DNA of 64,000 bases from Thiocapsa roseopersicina (GTDB lineage Bacteria > Pseudomonadota > Gammaproteobacteria > Chromatiales > Chromatiaceae), in contig NZ_FNNZ01000004.1 of assembly GCF_900106925.1 (NCBI RefSeq), forward strand, positions 124,001 to 188,000, given 5' to 3'. The notes under the pieces were generated by a model, which did no database searches, was not told the DNA's origin, and saw only the letters and a list, made by a program, of their open reading frames with translations. The position numbers and the translations under genes were made by a program. Below, in pieces: positions 25,278-34,572 of this stretch (position 1 is the stretch's first letter; the number at the start of each line of letters is the position of its first letter).

Positions 25278-26204
25278 TCAACTGCCCCCGCGCCCGTCCA
25301 AGGGTCCGTCTCCATAGCCGAGACGCCCCAAGGCGGCCTCGTCGCTCGACCAGCTCTTCTTCACCTTCACCCAGACCTCCAGGTGCACCGGGCAGCCGAA
25401 GACCTTCTGCATCTCCAGGCGTGCCTGGGTGGCGGCGGCCTTCAGGGCCTCGCCCTGGCGACCGATGATGATGGCCTTCTGGCTCTGGCGCTCGACCCAG
25501 ATCAGCGCGTTGATCTTGTAGCGCCCGCCTACCTCCTCGAAGCGCTCGATCTCCACGGTCGTGCGATAGGGCAGCTCCTCGCCGTAGCGCTGCACGAGTT
25601 GCTCGCGCACCAGCTCGGCGGCAAAGAAGCGCTCTGAGCGATCGGTGATCTGATCCTCGGGAAAGACCGGCTCGCCCTCGGGCAGGCCGCGCAGCAGGGC
25701 GAGCTCGAGCACCTCGACCTGATCCCCGTTCGCCGCGGAGACCGGGATCAGGTCCACGAAGGCGTGACGCTGCCCGAGATCCTGCAGATAGGGCAGCAGA
25801 TCCTCCTTGTTCGAGATGCGGTCGACCTTGTTGACGGCCGCGATGACGGGCACGCCCGCGGTCGCGATGGCCCCGAGGGCGGCTGCGTCCTCGTCGGTCC
25901 AGCGCAGCGCCTCGACTACGAAGAGCGCCAAGTCGGTATCGCTGATCGCCGTGCGGGCCGCACGATTCAGATAGCGGTTGAGTGCGTTCGCCCCGCGCTG
26001 ATGGATACCCGGGGTGTCGACGAAGAGAATCTGCCCCTCGGGGCGTGTCTTGATGCCCAGGATCGAGTGGCGCGTGGTCTGCGCCTTATGCGAGGTGATG
26101 GCGAGCTTTTGCCCCATCAGCCGGTTGAGCAAGGTCGACTTGCCGACGTTCGGCCGCCCGATGATGGCTACGGTCCCGCAACGACCGACGATGTTTTCAG
26201 ACAT
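25278..26204 (-). CDS. era: Ribosome-assembly GTPase Era
   Basis: Era is a GTPase that binds the 3' end of 16S rRNA during 30S assembly. The 308-residue protein has G1 [15 protein letters not shown] (about residues 12-26), G3 FVDTPGIHQRG, G4 NKVDR and a C-terminal KH domain with IIGRQGEALKAAATQARLEM. The ATG at 26204 overlaps the rnc stop by 8 bp; the open frame upstream is the rnc coding region in another frame. Confidence 0.97.
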   Translation of the reverse strand: MSENIVGRCGTVAIIGRPNVGKSTLLNRLMGQKLAITSHKAQTTRHSILGIKTRPEGQILFVDTPGIHQRGANALNRYLNRAARTAISDTDLALFVVEALRWTDEDAAALGAIATAGVPVIAAVNKVDRISNKEDLLPYLQDLGQRHAFVDLIPVSAANGDQVEVLELALLRGLPEGEPVFPEDQITDRSERFFAAELVREQLVQRYGEELPYRTTVEIERFEEVGGRYKINALIWVERQSQKAIIIGRQGEALKAAATQARLEMQKVFGCPVHLEVWVKVKKSWSSDEAALGRLGYGDGPLDGRGGS

Positions 26205-26874
26205 TCTTGAGCTGCTCCAGCATGGCGTGTGCCGCCGCTTGTTCCGCACCACGTCGGGTGCCGCCCTCGGCGCGGGTACTGAGATCCGCGTCGGCGAGCG
26301 CGCAGCTGACGACAAAGGTTTGGGCATGTTGATCGCCGCCGGTGGCCACGACCGTATATTCGGGGAGCGGCCGGCGCTGGGCCTGGAGCCATTCCTGCAG
26401 TTGGGTTTTGGGGTCCTTCCCGGCGTGGGTCGCGCTGGTCTGCGCCAACCGTGTGGCGAACAGACGCAAGACCAGCTCGCGTGCGGACGCAAATCCCGCG
26501 TCCAGGTAAACGGCCCCCCAGAGGGCCTCGAAGGCATCCGCGAGGATCGAGTCGCGGGCATAGCCGCCGGTGCGCAGCTCCCCGGCCCCTAGATGCAGGT
26601 AGTCGCCGAGATCCAGCCCGCGCGCCAACGCGGCCAGGGTCTCGCGCTTGACCAAAGACGCACGCATGCGACTCAAGGTCCCCTCGTCCGCCTCGGGGAA
26701 GCGCTGCCAAAGTGCCTCGGCGATCACGAAGCCGATCAAGGCATCGCCGAGAAACTCCAAGCGCTCGTTGTTGGCGGATCCTGCGCTGCGGTGGGTCAAC
26801 GCCTGAAGGAGAAGCTCCTCGCGCGCGAACTTGTGTCCGATGACCCGAGCGAGCCTGAGCGGGTCGGCATTCAC
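26197..26874 (-). CDS. rnc: Ribonuclease III
   Basis: RNase III cleaves double-stranded RNA in rRNA processing and mRNA turnover. The 225-residue protein carries the signature NERLEFLGDALIGFVIAEAL (about residues 36-55) with acidic metal ligands, DAFEALWGAVYLDAG, and a C-terminal double-stranded-RNA-binding domain (DPKTQLQEWLQAQRRPLPEY, then RAEGGTRRGAEQAAAHAML). It lies between the DUF4845 gene and era in the standard order. Confidence 0.97.
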   Translation of the reverse strand: MNADPLRLARVIGHKFAREELLLQALTHRSAGSANNERLEFLGDALIGFVIAEALWQRFPEADEGTLSRMRASLVKRETLAALARGLDLGDYLHLGAGELRTGGYARDSILADAFEALWGAVYLDAGFASARELVLRLFATRLAQTSATHAGKDPKTQLQEWLQAQRRPLPEYTVVATGGDQHAQTFVVSCALADADLSTRAEGGTRRGAEQAAAHAMLEQLKNV

Positions 26875-26899
26875 GGACCGACCTTTGCGCGATCGTCCA

Positions 26900-27283
26900 T
26901 CATTGGCCCTTGACCTGCACCTGATAGGCGAAGGTCAAGACCGTATCGATGTTGAAAAAAAGGTGCTGACGCTGCTCGTAGTCGAGCGTCACATCGTAGA
27001 GGTTCTCGCCGGCACGCCGAATCTTGAAATCCTTGGCGCTCACCTGGCCCACGTTGTTGATGTCGAGCCGCTTACCGATCTGATTGGCGATCTCGCGCGC
27101 GCCGCCGGTGATCGGTGTCGATTGCTCGGCAACGTTGTCCATGACGGATTTGACCGTCCAGAAGCCCAAGTAGGCCGGACCCAGCTTGAACGCAAGGGTC
27201 ACGAAAAAGATCACCAGGGAGAGGATGACGAGGATCGACAGCATCCCCGCTCCGCCTTGACGGCTATGCAATCGCGAGCTCAC
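26900..27283 (-). CDS. DUF4845 membrane-anchored protein
   Basis: The 127-residue protein has a short cytoplasmic start (RQGGAGMLS), one membrane helix (SILVILSLVIFFVTLAFKL) and a soluble part with PAYLGFWTVKSVMDNVAEQS and a C-terminal strand pair. This is the DUF4845 family, found between lepB and rnc in many proteobacteria; its role is unknown. The GTG at 27283 is chosen because GGAGG stands 5 bases before it and the family N-terminus follows; the frame is open further upstream. Confidence 0.87.
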   Translation of the reverse strand: MSSRLHSRQGGAGMLSILVILSLVIFFVTLAFKLGPAYLGFWTVKSVMDNVAEQSTPITGGAREIANQIGKRLDINNVGQVSAKDFKIRRAGENLYDVTLDYEQRQHLFFNIDTVLTFAYQVQVKGQ

Positions 27284-27333
27284 AGGTACCTCCGCGCGAA
27301 CCGGCCCCCTTGGTCCGGGCCATTGTGAACCGA

Positions 27334-28185
27334 TCAATTGATCCCGTCGCCCAGTCGACCCCAGGCGATCGGGGAACCATCGCGACGCCCGTCCCAATGC
27401 ATCCAGATACCGAATGCTTTGCCGACCAGGTTGTCCTCCGGCACGAAACCCCAACAGCGACTGTCGTTACTGTTGTCGCGGTTGTCGCCCATGACGAAAT
27501 ACTGGCCTTCCGGGACCTTGATCGGACCATAGGCCAAGACACGACAACCTGGAGGCAAGTCGGGTGCGTTCTGTCGAGTCAGGATGCGATGCTCGACCTC
27601 GCCGAGCTGCTCGAGCGCCTCGCGCGCACCGGTCATCTCGGCCCCCGAGCCGACACCCGTATAGCGCCCGATCGGCAACTGCGCGACCGGCTCGCCGTTG
27701 CGATAGAGCGTTTTGTTTTGATAAGCGATCTCGTCGCCCGGAACGCCGATCACACGCTTGATGTAATCGACCGAGGTGTCCTGCGGAAACTTGAAGACCA
27801 CCACGTCGCCGACCTGAGGGTCGCCGATCTCGAGGAATTTGGAGTTGAGTACAGGCCAGCGCAGCCCGTAGGCAAACTTGTTGACCAGAATAAAGTCCCC
27901 GGTCAGCAGCGTCGGCATCATGGAGTTCGACGGGATGCGAAAGGGCTCGACCAAGAAGGAGCGCAACACCAAAACGGCGAAGATGACCGGAAAGAATGAG
28001 CGCGCATACTCGACCAGTACGGGCTCCCTGTATGCCGGCTTCGTCCGGTCGGAGACCCCGCCGCTACCGACAGCAGCCGCGGCCAGCCGACGCCGACGCG
28101 GCGCGAAGATCACCGCATCGACCAGCCAGATCCCGCCGGTCACGACGGACGCCAACACCAAAAAGGCAGGGAAATCGAAATTCAT
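27334..28185 (-). CDS. lepB: Signal peptidase I
   Basis: LepB removes signal peptides from exported proteins at the periplasmic face. The 283-residue protein has two N-terminal hydrophobic segments, the catalytic serine motif IPSNSMMPTLLTGDFILVNK, the lysine motif DYIKRVIGVPGDEI, and box E VMGDNRDNSNDSRCWGFV. The ATG at 28185 gives the normal start MNFDFPAFLVL; earlier residues of the open frame look non-coding. It lies between lepA and the DUF4845 gene; the 329 bp between lepA's stop and the lepB start hold two repeats. Confidence 0.95.
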   Translation of the reverse strand: MNFDFPAFLVLASVVTGGIWLVDAVIFAPRRRRLAAAAVGSGGVSDRTKPAYREPVLVEYARSFFPVIFAVLVLRSFLVEPFRIPSNSMMPTLLTGDFILVNKFAYGLRWPVLNSKFLEIGDPQVGDVVVFKFPQDTSVDYIKRVIGVPGDEIAYQNKTLYRNGEPVAQLPIGRYTGVGSGAEMTGAREALEQLGEVEHRILTRQNAPDLPPGCRVLAYGPIKVPEGQYFVMGDNRDNSNDSRCWGFVPEDNLVGKAFGIWMHWDGRRDGSPIAWGRLGDGIN

Positions 28186-28302
28186 GGTTAGGTTTATGAA
28201 GTCTCTCGGTGATCCATGGATAGCGCTGCGACGATGCGATCGGTTCTCGGCTCTCAGCGTTGAAAATACCGATCGACCATCCAATAACGCATCGAAAAAA
28301 TA

Positions 28303-28417
28303 GTAAGGTGATTTTCGGGAACAAGCGTCTCGGCTGCGGATGCCCGGAAGACATCAAGGGCTGTGCGTGCGAATAAATTCGCACCTACAGGCCGGTCGTT
28401 CATTTCCCTGAAGTCCT
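28303..28417. repeat. GTGCGAAT-palindrome repeat unit, copy 2
   Basis: This unit aligns with 2999-3114: it shares AAGGTGATTTTC, the central GTGCGAATAAATTCGCAC palindrome, CTACAGGCCGGT and TTTCCCTGAA. It precedes palindrome-ended copy 7 by 9 bp. Confidence 0.7.
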
Positions 28418-28426
28418 CTCATCACT

Positions 28427-28510
28427 TGAACCGCGTCGACTCAAACGTTCATTCGCCCCGGCAAGGCCGATCCAACGCGAAATAACGCATGTCGCTCCAG
28501 ACGCGGTTCA
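28427..28510. repeat. Palindrome-ended intergenic repeat, copy 7
   Basis: TGAACCGCGTC (28427-28437) and GACGCGGTTCA (28500-28510) form a perfect 11-bp inverted repeat. The A-to-G change in the left arm is matched by T-to-C in the right arm. The lepA stop codon (28515-28517) lies 4 bp away. Confidence 0.8.
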
Positions 28511-28514
28511 ATGC

Positions 28515-30317
28515 TTAATTATCTTTGCCGACTTGCAACACCGCAAGAAACGCCTCCTGCGGGATCTCCACACGTCCGACCTGCTTCATGCGCTTCTTGC
28601 CGGCCTTTTGCTTTTCCAACAGCTTGCGCTTGCGGCTCACGTCGCCGCCGTAACACTTGGCCGTGACGTTCTTGCGCAGCGGCTTGACCGTGGTGCGTGC
28701 AATGACCTTGGTGCCGATCGCGGCCTGAATCGCCACCTCGAACATCTGGCGCGGGATCAGATCCTTCATGCGCACGGTGATGTCGTGACCGCGGTTCTGC
28801 GAGAGTGCGCGGTGCACGATCGAGGAGAGCGAGTCCACCTTGTCGCCGTTGATCAGCACATCCAGCTTGACCAGGTCGGCGGCCTGGAAGCGCTTGAACT
28901 CGTATTCGAACGACGCGTAGCCGCGACTGACCGATTTGAGTCGATCGAAGAAATCGAGCACCACCTCGCTCAAGGGCAGCTCGTAGCTCACCTGCACCTG
29001 ACCGCCGAGATACTGGATCTGCTTCTGCACCCCGCGCTTTTCGATACAAAGCGTAATCACTGAGCCCAGATAATCCTGCGGCACCAGGATGTGCGCCTCG
29101 ATGATGGGCTCGCGAACCTCGCGGATCTGACCGGGGTCCGGCAGGTTGGCCGGGTTATCGATCTTGATGAGCTCCCCGTCCGAGCGCAGCACCTCGTAGA
29201 CCACGGTCGGCGCGGTCGTGATCAGGTCCAGGTCATACTCGCGCTCGAGTCGCTCCTGGATGATCTCCATGTGCAGCATCCCGAGGAAGCCGCAGCGAAA
29301 GCCGAAGCCGAGCGCCTGGGACACCTCCGGCTCGTAGTTCAGAGCCGCATCGTTGAGCCGCAGCTTGCCGAGTGCCTCGCGCAGGTCCTCGTAGTCGTCG
29401 GAAATGACTGTGTAGAGCCCCGCGAAGACCCGCGGGCGCACCTCCTTGAAGCCCGGCAGCTTGGGGGCCGGGGAGTCGGGACGGGTGATGGTGTCGCCGA
29501 CCGGCGCACCGTCGATCTCCTTGATGCCAGCGATCATGTACCCGACCTCGCCCGCGCCCAAGCGATCGCGCTCGGTCTTCTTCGGGGTAAAGACGCCGAC
29601 CGCATCGACCTGTTGCGTGCGTCCGGTCGACATGATCAGGATCTTGTCGCGACGGCGCATCTCGCCGTTCATCACGCGCACCAGCGAGACCACGCCCACA
29701 TAGGGGTCGAACCAGGAATCGATGATCAACGCCTGCAGGGGTGCATTCACGTCGCCGCGCGGCGGCGGGATGCGCTGGACCAGGGCTTCGAGCAGCTCCG
29801 GGATCCCCTCGCCCGTCTTGGCACTGACCCGCAGCGCATCTTCGGCATCAAGACCAATGATCTCCTCGATCTCCTTAATGACGCGCTCGGGCTCTGCCGA
29901 AGGCAGGTCGATCTTGTTGAGCACCGGCAGGACCTCGAGCCCCTGCTCGATGGCGGTGTAGCAATTGGCGACGCTTTGCGCCTCCACGCCTTGAGCGGCA
30001 TCCACGACCAGAAGTGCGCCCTCGCAGGCGGCCAGCGAGCGCGAGACCTCGTAGGAGAAGTCGACATGCCCAGGCGTGTCGATGAAGTTCAGCTGATAGA
30101 TCTCGCCGTTGCGCGCCTTGAAGTCGAGCGTAACGCTCTGGGCCTTGATCGTAATCCCGCGCTCGCGCTCCAGATCCATCGAATCGAGCACCTGGCTCGA
30201 CATCTCGCGATCGGTCAAGGCGCCGCTGTGCTGGATGAAGCGGTCGGCGATGGTCGACTTGCCGTGATCGATATGGGCGATGATCGAGAAGTTTCGGATA
30301 TGACTAAGGTCTGTCAT
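28515..30317 (-). CDS. lepA: Elongation factor 4 (LepA)
   Basis: EF4 is a ribosomal GTPase related to EF-G that back-translocates or assists 30S maturation. The 600-residue protein starts [20 protein letters not shown] with G1 [10 protein letters not shown]3 DTPGHVDF and G4 NKIDLPSA, and contains the LepA-specific C-terminal domain ending [20 protein letters not shown]. The ATG at 30317 gives the standard family start; the frame upstream is open by chance. It is the first gene of the lepA-lepB-DUF4845-rnc-era-recO-pdxJ operon. Confidence 0.97.
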   Translation of the reverse strand: MTDLSHIRNFSIIAHIDHGKSTIADRFIQHSGALTDREMSSQVLDSMDLERERGITIKAQSVTLDFKARNGEIYQLNFIDTPGHVDFSYEVSRSLAACEGALLVVDAAQGVEAQSVANCYTAIEQGLEVLPVLNKIDLPSAEPERVIKEIEEIIGLDAEDALRVSAKTGEGIPELLEALVQRIPPPRGDVNAPLQALIIDSWFDPYVGVVSLVRVMNGEMRRRDKILIMSTGRTQQVDAVGVFTPKKTERDRLGAGEVGYMIAGIKEIDGAPVGDTITRPDSPAPKLPGFKEVRPRVFAGLYTVISDDYEDLREALGKLRLNDAALNYEPEVSQALGFGFRCGFLGMLHMEIIQERLEREYDLDLITTAPTVVYEVLRSDGELIKIDNPANLPDPGQIREVREPIIEAHILVPQDYLGSVITLCIEKRGVQKQIQYLGGQVQVSYELPLSEVVLDFFDRLKSVSRGYASFEYEFKRFQAADLVKLDVLINGDKVDSLSSIVHRALSQNRGHDITVRMKDLIPRQMFEVAIQAAIGTKVIARTTVKPLRKNVTAKCYGGDVSRKRKLLEKQKAGKKRMKQVGRVEIPQEAFLAVLQVGKDN

Positions 30318-30696
30318 GAAGCTGAAGGTCGCCCGGGGATAGGGTGAAGAGCGCGCGGCAGGCGTACACGCAAGCCGATTCGATCGGCCGGGCGCGCGAG
30401 CGGGTGTCTGAAATGAGGGCGAATCATAGCAGACGCGGGGGCGATGGGCATGTGCAGCAAAGCGCCGGTCAAAAGGCAGAGCTCGCAGCCTCCGGGATCG
30501 CCGACCTGCGCATGCCTCCAGCGCCCCACCCGCCCGCAAGGGAAGAAGGGAGACGCTTGACCAAGCGCTTAGCTATCCCCCTCCCCTGGCGGGAGGGGGT
30601 TAGGGGGAGGGGGTCTAAACGGTTATCGTCGACCTGCTGGCCCGAAGGATGGCGGAAGAGGTCGACTGCAAGTCGACTATCCCGGGGGAATCGGCA
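30318..30696. other. 379-bp intergenic region between lepA and the yqhD-like gene
   Basis: No gene is seen here. It should hold the lepA promoter; TATGAT on the minus strand about 110 bp before the lepA start is a possible -10 box. It also holds the hairpin repeat at 30577-30599 and a perfect 7-bp palindrome GTCGACT-GCA-AGTCGAC (30661-30677) about 20 bp past the yqhD-like stop codon. Confidence 0.5.
30577..30599. repeat. GC-rich hairpin repeat (CCCCCTCCC type)
   Basis: CCCCCTCCC (30577-30585) and GGGAGGGGG (30591-30599) form a 9-bp hairpin with a 5-base loop, followed by GGTTAGGGGGAGGGGG. It resembles 483-505 in design and G/C skew. Confidence 0.5.
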
Positions 30697-31851
30697 TTAG
30701 AGCGCCAGCTCGAGCACCTGGCGCGAGCGCGCGAGATCGACATCCTGCCGCTCGCCGAGCGCGGTCATGCCGTGACGCTCGAGCTGATCGACCAGCGGCG
30801 GGATCGCCTCGGCGCCTATCCCGTAGCCGGAGAGGCGTGTCGGGACCTGGAGCGACTCGAAGAAGTCGCGGGTACGCTCGATCGCGGCACCGATGCGCGC
30901 GTCCACGTCGCCGTCACGCAGACCCCAGACCCGTTCGGCGTATTGCAGGAGCTTCCCGCGTTTGTCGAACCGTCTGACCTGCAACATCGCCGGCAAGACG
31001 ACGGCCAGGGTCTGGGCATGATCCAGCCCGTGCAGCGCGGTGATCTCGTGGCCGACCATGTGGGTCGCCCAGTCCTGCGGTACGCCGGCGCCGATGAGTC
31101 CGTTCAGCGCGAGGGTCGCGGTCCACATGAGGTTGGCGCGCACCGCATAGTTCTCGGGCTCGGCAAGCGCCTTGGGGCCTTCCTCGATCAGGGTCAGCAG
31201 CAGTCCTTCGGCGAAGCGGTCCTGCACCTTGGCATCGGCCGGGTAGGTCAGATACTGCTCGGCGATGTGCACGAAGGCATCGACGATGCCGTTGGCGACC
31301 TGACGCGGCGGCAGCGTATAGGTCTTGGTCGGGTCCAGCACCGAGAAGCGCGGGAAGACCAGCGGGTGGATGAAGGCGAGCTTGTCGTGCGTGGCACGCC
31401 GCGTGATGACCGAGCCCGCGTTCATCTCCGAGCCGGTCGCCGGCAACGTCAGCACGCTGCCGAAGGGTACCGCGGAGGTGATCGGCGCCTGCTTGGCGAG
31501 GATATCCCAAGGCTCGCCCTCGAAGGGGATGGCCGCGGCAATGAACTTGGTCCCGTCGATCACCGAGCCGCCGCCGACGGCGAGCAGGAAGTCGACCTTC
31601 TCGCGCCGGGCGAGCTCGACGGCCTGCATCAGGGTCTCGTAGGTCGGGTTCGGCTCGATGCCGCCGAATTCCAGATAGTCCGTCTCGCCCAGCGCCGCCT
31701 TGACCTCGGCCAGGGTGCCGGTCTTCACGACGCTGCCGCCGCCGTAGGTGATCAGCACGCGGGCGCCGCTCGGGATCTCCGGGCCGATCGCTGCGATTTG
31801 ACCTTCACCGAAGAGGATTCGGGTGGGATTGTGGAAGACAAAGTTCTGCAT
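30697..31851 (-). CDS. yqhD: Iron-containing alcohol dehydrogenase, YqhD-like aldehyde reductase
   Basis: The 384-residue protein is close to E. coli YqhD along its length: FHNPTRILFGEGQIAA, VLITYGGGSVVKTG, FGGIEPNPTYETLMQAV, LLAVGGGSVIDGTKFIAAA, LPATGSEMNAGSVI, PPRQVANGIVDAFVHIAEQY and GHEITALHGLDHAQTLAVV, the last two holding the metal-binding Asp/His residues. YqhD reduces short-chain and lipid-derived aldehydes with NADPH. It follows the pirin gene by 32 bp, so it likely belongs to the transcript controlled by the divergent LysR gene. Confidence 0.93.
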   Translation of the reverse strand: MQNFVFHNPTRILFGEGQIAAIGPEIPSGARVLITYGGGSVVKTGTLAEVKAALGETDYLEFGGIEPNPTYETLMQAVELARREKVDFLLAVGGGSVIDGTKFIAAAIPFEGEPWDILAKQAPITSAVPFGSVLTLPATGSEMNAGSVITRRATHDKLAFIHPLVFPRFSVLDPTKTYTLPPRQVANGIVDAFVHIAEQYLTYPADAKVQDRFAEGLLLTLIEEGPKALAEPENYAVRANLMWTATLALNGLIGAGVPQDWATHMVGHEITALHGLDHAQTLAVVLPAMLQVRRFDKRGKLLQYAERVWGLRDGDVDARIGAAIERTRDFFESLQVPTRLSGYGIGAEAIPPLVDQLERHGMTALGERQDVDLARSRQVLELAL

Positions 31852-31883
31852 TCATAGGCTCCGTTGTGGCGCGTACTCGTCGC

Positions 31884-32756
31884 TCAGGCGAGACGCCCGG
31901 CACTGTAGTCACGCACCGCTTGTTGAATCTCTTGCATGGTGTTCATGACGAAGGGGCCATGCTGGACGATCGGCTCGCGCAGCGGGTGGCCGGCGATCAA
32001 CAGGACTCGCGCTTCGCCCTCCGTCTCCAGAACGACGCCATCGGCGCCCGCAGCGTTGGCGAGGATCGCCATGCGCTGCGACGGGACTGATTGCCCGGCG
32101 ACACCGACCGCCCCTCGATAGACATAGATGAAGGCATTCTGCTCGATCGGAAGCGCCTGCTCGAACCGCGTACCTGCCGGCAGATGCAGATCGAGAAACA
32201 GCGGCGCCGTCGTCTCGCGCGTCACCGCGCCGGTCACGCCGTGAGTCTCTCCGGCGATCACCGTCACCGCCACACCCCTCTCGGTCCGGAAACGCGGCAA
32301 CTCGCTCGCGGTGAAGTTGCGATACCAGGGCGGGATCATCTTCTCGCGCGCCGGCAGATTGAGCCAAAGCTGGAAGCCTTCCATCCGCCCTTCCGCCTGC
32401 TGCGGGATCTCGGAATGGACCAGACCGCTGCCGGCGGTCATCCACTGAACGCCGCCGGTTTCAATCAAACCTTCATGGCCTGCGCTGTCGCGATGCAGCA
32501 TGCGCCCGGCGATCATATAGGTCACCGTCTCGAAGCCGCGGTGCGGGTGATCGGGAAAACCGGCGATATAGTCGTCCGGATCATCGCTGCCGAAGGCATC
32601 GAGCATGAGGAAGGGATCGAGCCGCTGCTGCAGCGGCTGGGTCAGTACCCGGATCAGGTTCACGCCGGCACCGTCGGTGGTGGCCTGGCCGACGACCAAT
32701 CGCTCGATGGTGCGGGACTGCCGCACGGACTCGGTTTGGATAAGAGTTGTCGTCAT
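31884..32756 (-). CDS. Pirin family protein
   Basis: A two-domain cupin of 290 residues with the pirin metal site HPHRGFETVTYMIAG (near residue 55), MTAGSGLVHSEIP and GFQLWLNLPAREKMIPP. Bacterial pirins are iron-containing cupins; some have quercetinase activity, others sense redox state. It lies between azoR and the YqhD-like gene, suggesting a role in handling quinones or flavonoid-like electrophiles, but this is inference. The ATG at 32756 is chosen over a start three codons upstream. Confidence 0.92.
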   Translation of the reverse strand: MTTTLIQTESVRQSRTIERLVVGQATTDGAGVNLIRVLTQPLQQRLDPFLMLDAFGSDDPDDYIAGFPDHPHRGFETVTYMIAGRMLHRDSAGHEGLIETGGVQWMTAGSGLVHSEIPQQAEGRMEGFQLWLNLPAREKMIPPWYRNFTASELPRFRTERGVAVTVIAGETHGVTGAVTRETTAPLFLDLHLPAGTRFEQALPIEQNAFIYVYRGAVGVAGQSVPSQRMAILANAAGADGVVLETEGEARVLLIAGHPLREPIVQHGPFVMNTMQEIQQAVRDYSAGRLA

Positions 32757-32822
32757 CTGGATCACTCCCGGGTTGAAGCGCCGCGGCGCTTTGACTCTAA
32801 GACCTCTTCAAGCCGCCAAGGC

Positions 32823-33422
32823 TCAGGCAAAGGCCGCCTTGAGATCGGCCTCGGCCTCGGCGAAACCCCGCTCGGCCGACTCGGGTCCCATGTTGAGTCC
32901 TTCGGCATAGATGAACCGCACATCGGTCATGCCGAGAAACCCGAGCAGCGTTTTCAGATAGGGCACCTGGCTGTCGGCCGGGGTATCGCGATACCGACCG
33001 CCGCGCGCGAGTGCCACATAGACGCGCCGACCCGCGAGCAGACCGACCGGCCCCTGCTCCGTGTAGCGGAAGGTCACGCCGACACGGGCGATGGCGTCGA
33101 TCCAGTTCTTCAACTGCGCCGGCACGCCGAAGTTGTACATGGGCACGCCGAGCACGATCGCATCGGCCGCCTGCACCTCGGCGATCAGTGCATCGTCGAG
33201 TGCCACGCGCGCGGCCTGCTCGGGTGTACGCTGCTCGGGCGGCGACGAGAGTGCGACGAGCGCGGTCTCGTCCAGAATCGGATGGGGTTGGCTGGCCAGA
33301 TCGCGGACATGCACGCGCGCCGTCGGATTCTCGGCGCGCAGGCGCTCGACGACGGCCTCGGCGATTCGGGTGGAGTTGGCGCCCTCGCTGCGCGCGCTGG
33401 CATTGATCTGAAGGATGTTCAT
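32823..33422 (-). CDS. azoR: FMN-dependent NADH:quinone oxidoreductase/azoreductase
   Basis: AzoR is a flavodoxin-fold enzyme that reduces quinones and azo bonds by two-electron transfer. The 199-residue protein starts [20 protein letters not shown] (FMN-phosphate loop) and has [20 protein letters not shown] (about residues 94-113), the substrate/flavin pocket [15 protein letters not shown] and LARGGRY. It is first in the azoR-pirin-yqhD group and divergent from the LysR regulator. Confidence 0.93.
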   Translation of the reverse strand: MNILQINASARSEGANSTRIAEAVVERLRAENPTARVHVRDLASQPHPILDETALVALSSPPEQRTPEQAARVALDDALIAEVQAADAIVLGVPMYNFGVPAQLKNWIDAIARVGVTFRYTEQGPVGLLAGRRVYVALARGGRYRDTPADSQVPYLKTLLGFLGMTDVRFIYAEGLNMGPESAERGFAEAEADLKAAFA

Positions 33423-33429
33423 CGTATTG

Positions 33430-33477
33430 GTCTCGGCATCAGGTTTAATCTGACTGCAGATATATTGATGCCGAGAC
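33430..33477. promoter_or_regulatory. 12-bp perfect inverted repeat between azoR and its LysR regulator
   Basis: GTCTCGGCATCA (33430-33441) and TGATGCCGAGAC (33466-33477) are perfect inverted repeats with a 24-bp centre, which itself contains ATCTG-N4-CAGAT (33448-33461). The left arm starts 8 bp from the azoR start codon and the right arm ends 40 bp before the LysR gene. The layout suits a LysR-type operator controlling both directions. Confidence 0.75.
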
Positions 33478-33517
33478 GCTGAGAGTAGGCGTCGAATCGG
33501 ATAACATTGTCCCGTCT

Positions 33518-34453
33518 ATGGAACAATTTGAACCCAACGACCTCCTGATCTTCGCCCATGTCGCCGAGGCGGGGAGCTTCAGCCGTGCCGCCGAGCGGAT
33601 CGGTCTGCCCAAATCGACCGTCTCGCGCCGGATCTCCGTGCTCGAAGACCGGCTGGGCGAACGCCTCATGCTGCGCACCACACGGCGCCTGACCTTGACC
33701 GAGCTCGGCGAGCATCTGCTGGCGCATGCCCGGCAGGTCGCCGACGAGGTCGACGCGGTGCGTGCGCTCGCCGAGCATCGCCAAGCCCGACCCACCGGAC
33801 GGCTGCGGGTCTCGATGCCGGGCGATTTCGCCACCCTGCTGTTGAGCGAAATGCTGGCGGCCTACATCGCACGCCACCCGGCCGTCATGCTGGAGCTGGA
33901 CCTGTCCCCGCGACGCGTGGATCTCCTCGGCGAGGGCTTCGACATTGCGGTGCGCACCGGCGCACTGCCGGACGATGCACTGCTGGCCGCGCGCCGTCTC
34001 GCGCTCTTCCCGATCGGTCTCTATGCGGCCCCGAGCTACCTGTCCGAGCACGGCGACCCGGCGATCCCGGACGATCTGCTCCCACACCGCGCCCTCTGTC
34101 TCGTCGGGCGCGACGGGGAAACCGCTCCTTGGGACCTGACCGCCGGGACGGCACACTGGGAAGGTCTGCCCGAGGGTCGCATCGCCGCGAACTCGCCCGA
34201 CATCCTGATCCGCTTGGCCGGCACCGGGGTCGGGATCGCCGCCGTCCCGGACTGTTACGCCGCGCGCGATGTCGAGCAGGGCCGCCTGCGGCGCGTGCTT
34301 CCGGCGTGGTCGCTCCCGGCGCAGACGGCTTGGGCGGTGTTCCCCGGTCGCCGCCTGATGCCGGCGAAGACGCGCGTCTTTATCGACATGCTCGAAGCGG
34401 CGCTGGGCGGTGCGCCTGGAAATATCAGGCCGAGCAATCTTCGGCCCGGATGA
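33518..34453 (+). CDS. LysR family transcriptional regulator
   Basis: The 311-residue protein has the N-terminal winged helix (DLLIFAHVAEAGSFSRAAERIGLPKSTVSRRI, so the helix-turn-helix is at about residues 19-40) and a LysR effector domain (GRLRVSMPGDFATLLLSEML onward). It is transcribed away from azoR-pirin-yqhD and very likely regulates them in response to a quinone, aldehyde or related electrophile. Autoregulation is suggested by the shared operator. Effector identity is unknown. Confidence 0.94.
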   Translation: MEQFEPNDLLIFAHVAEAGSFSRAAERIGLPKSTVSRRISVLEDRLGERLMLRTTRRLTLTELGEHLLAHARQVADEVDAVRALAEHRQARPTGRLRVSMPGDFATLLLSEMLAAYIARHPAVMLELDLSPRRVDLLGEGFDIAVRTGALPDDALLAARRLALFPIGLYAAPSYLSEHGDPAIPDDLLPHRALCLVGRDGETAPWDLTAGTAHWEGLPEGRIAANSPDILIRLAGTGVGIAAVPDCYAARDVEQGRLRRVLPAWSLPAQTAWAVFPGRRLMPAKTRVFIDMLEAALGGAPGNIRPSNLRPG

Positions 34454-34572
34454 TCGGTCGGAGTTGATCGGTCGGGTTTGACCCGCGGAATCGGGGTCCG
34501 GATACTTCGGCGAAGCCTCTTCAATGGATCGCTCCACGGCGCTCCGATCACCCGCTCGCATGACCCGCAATC

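Noticed and set aside
29091-30347. 418-codon plus-strand frame in lepA
   Set aside because: Fully antisense to lepA, whose motifs are unmistakable.
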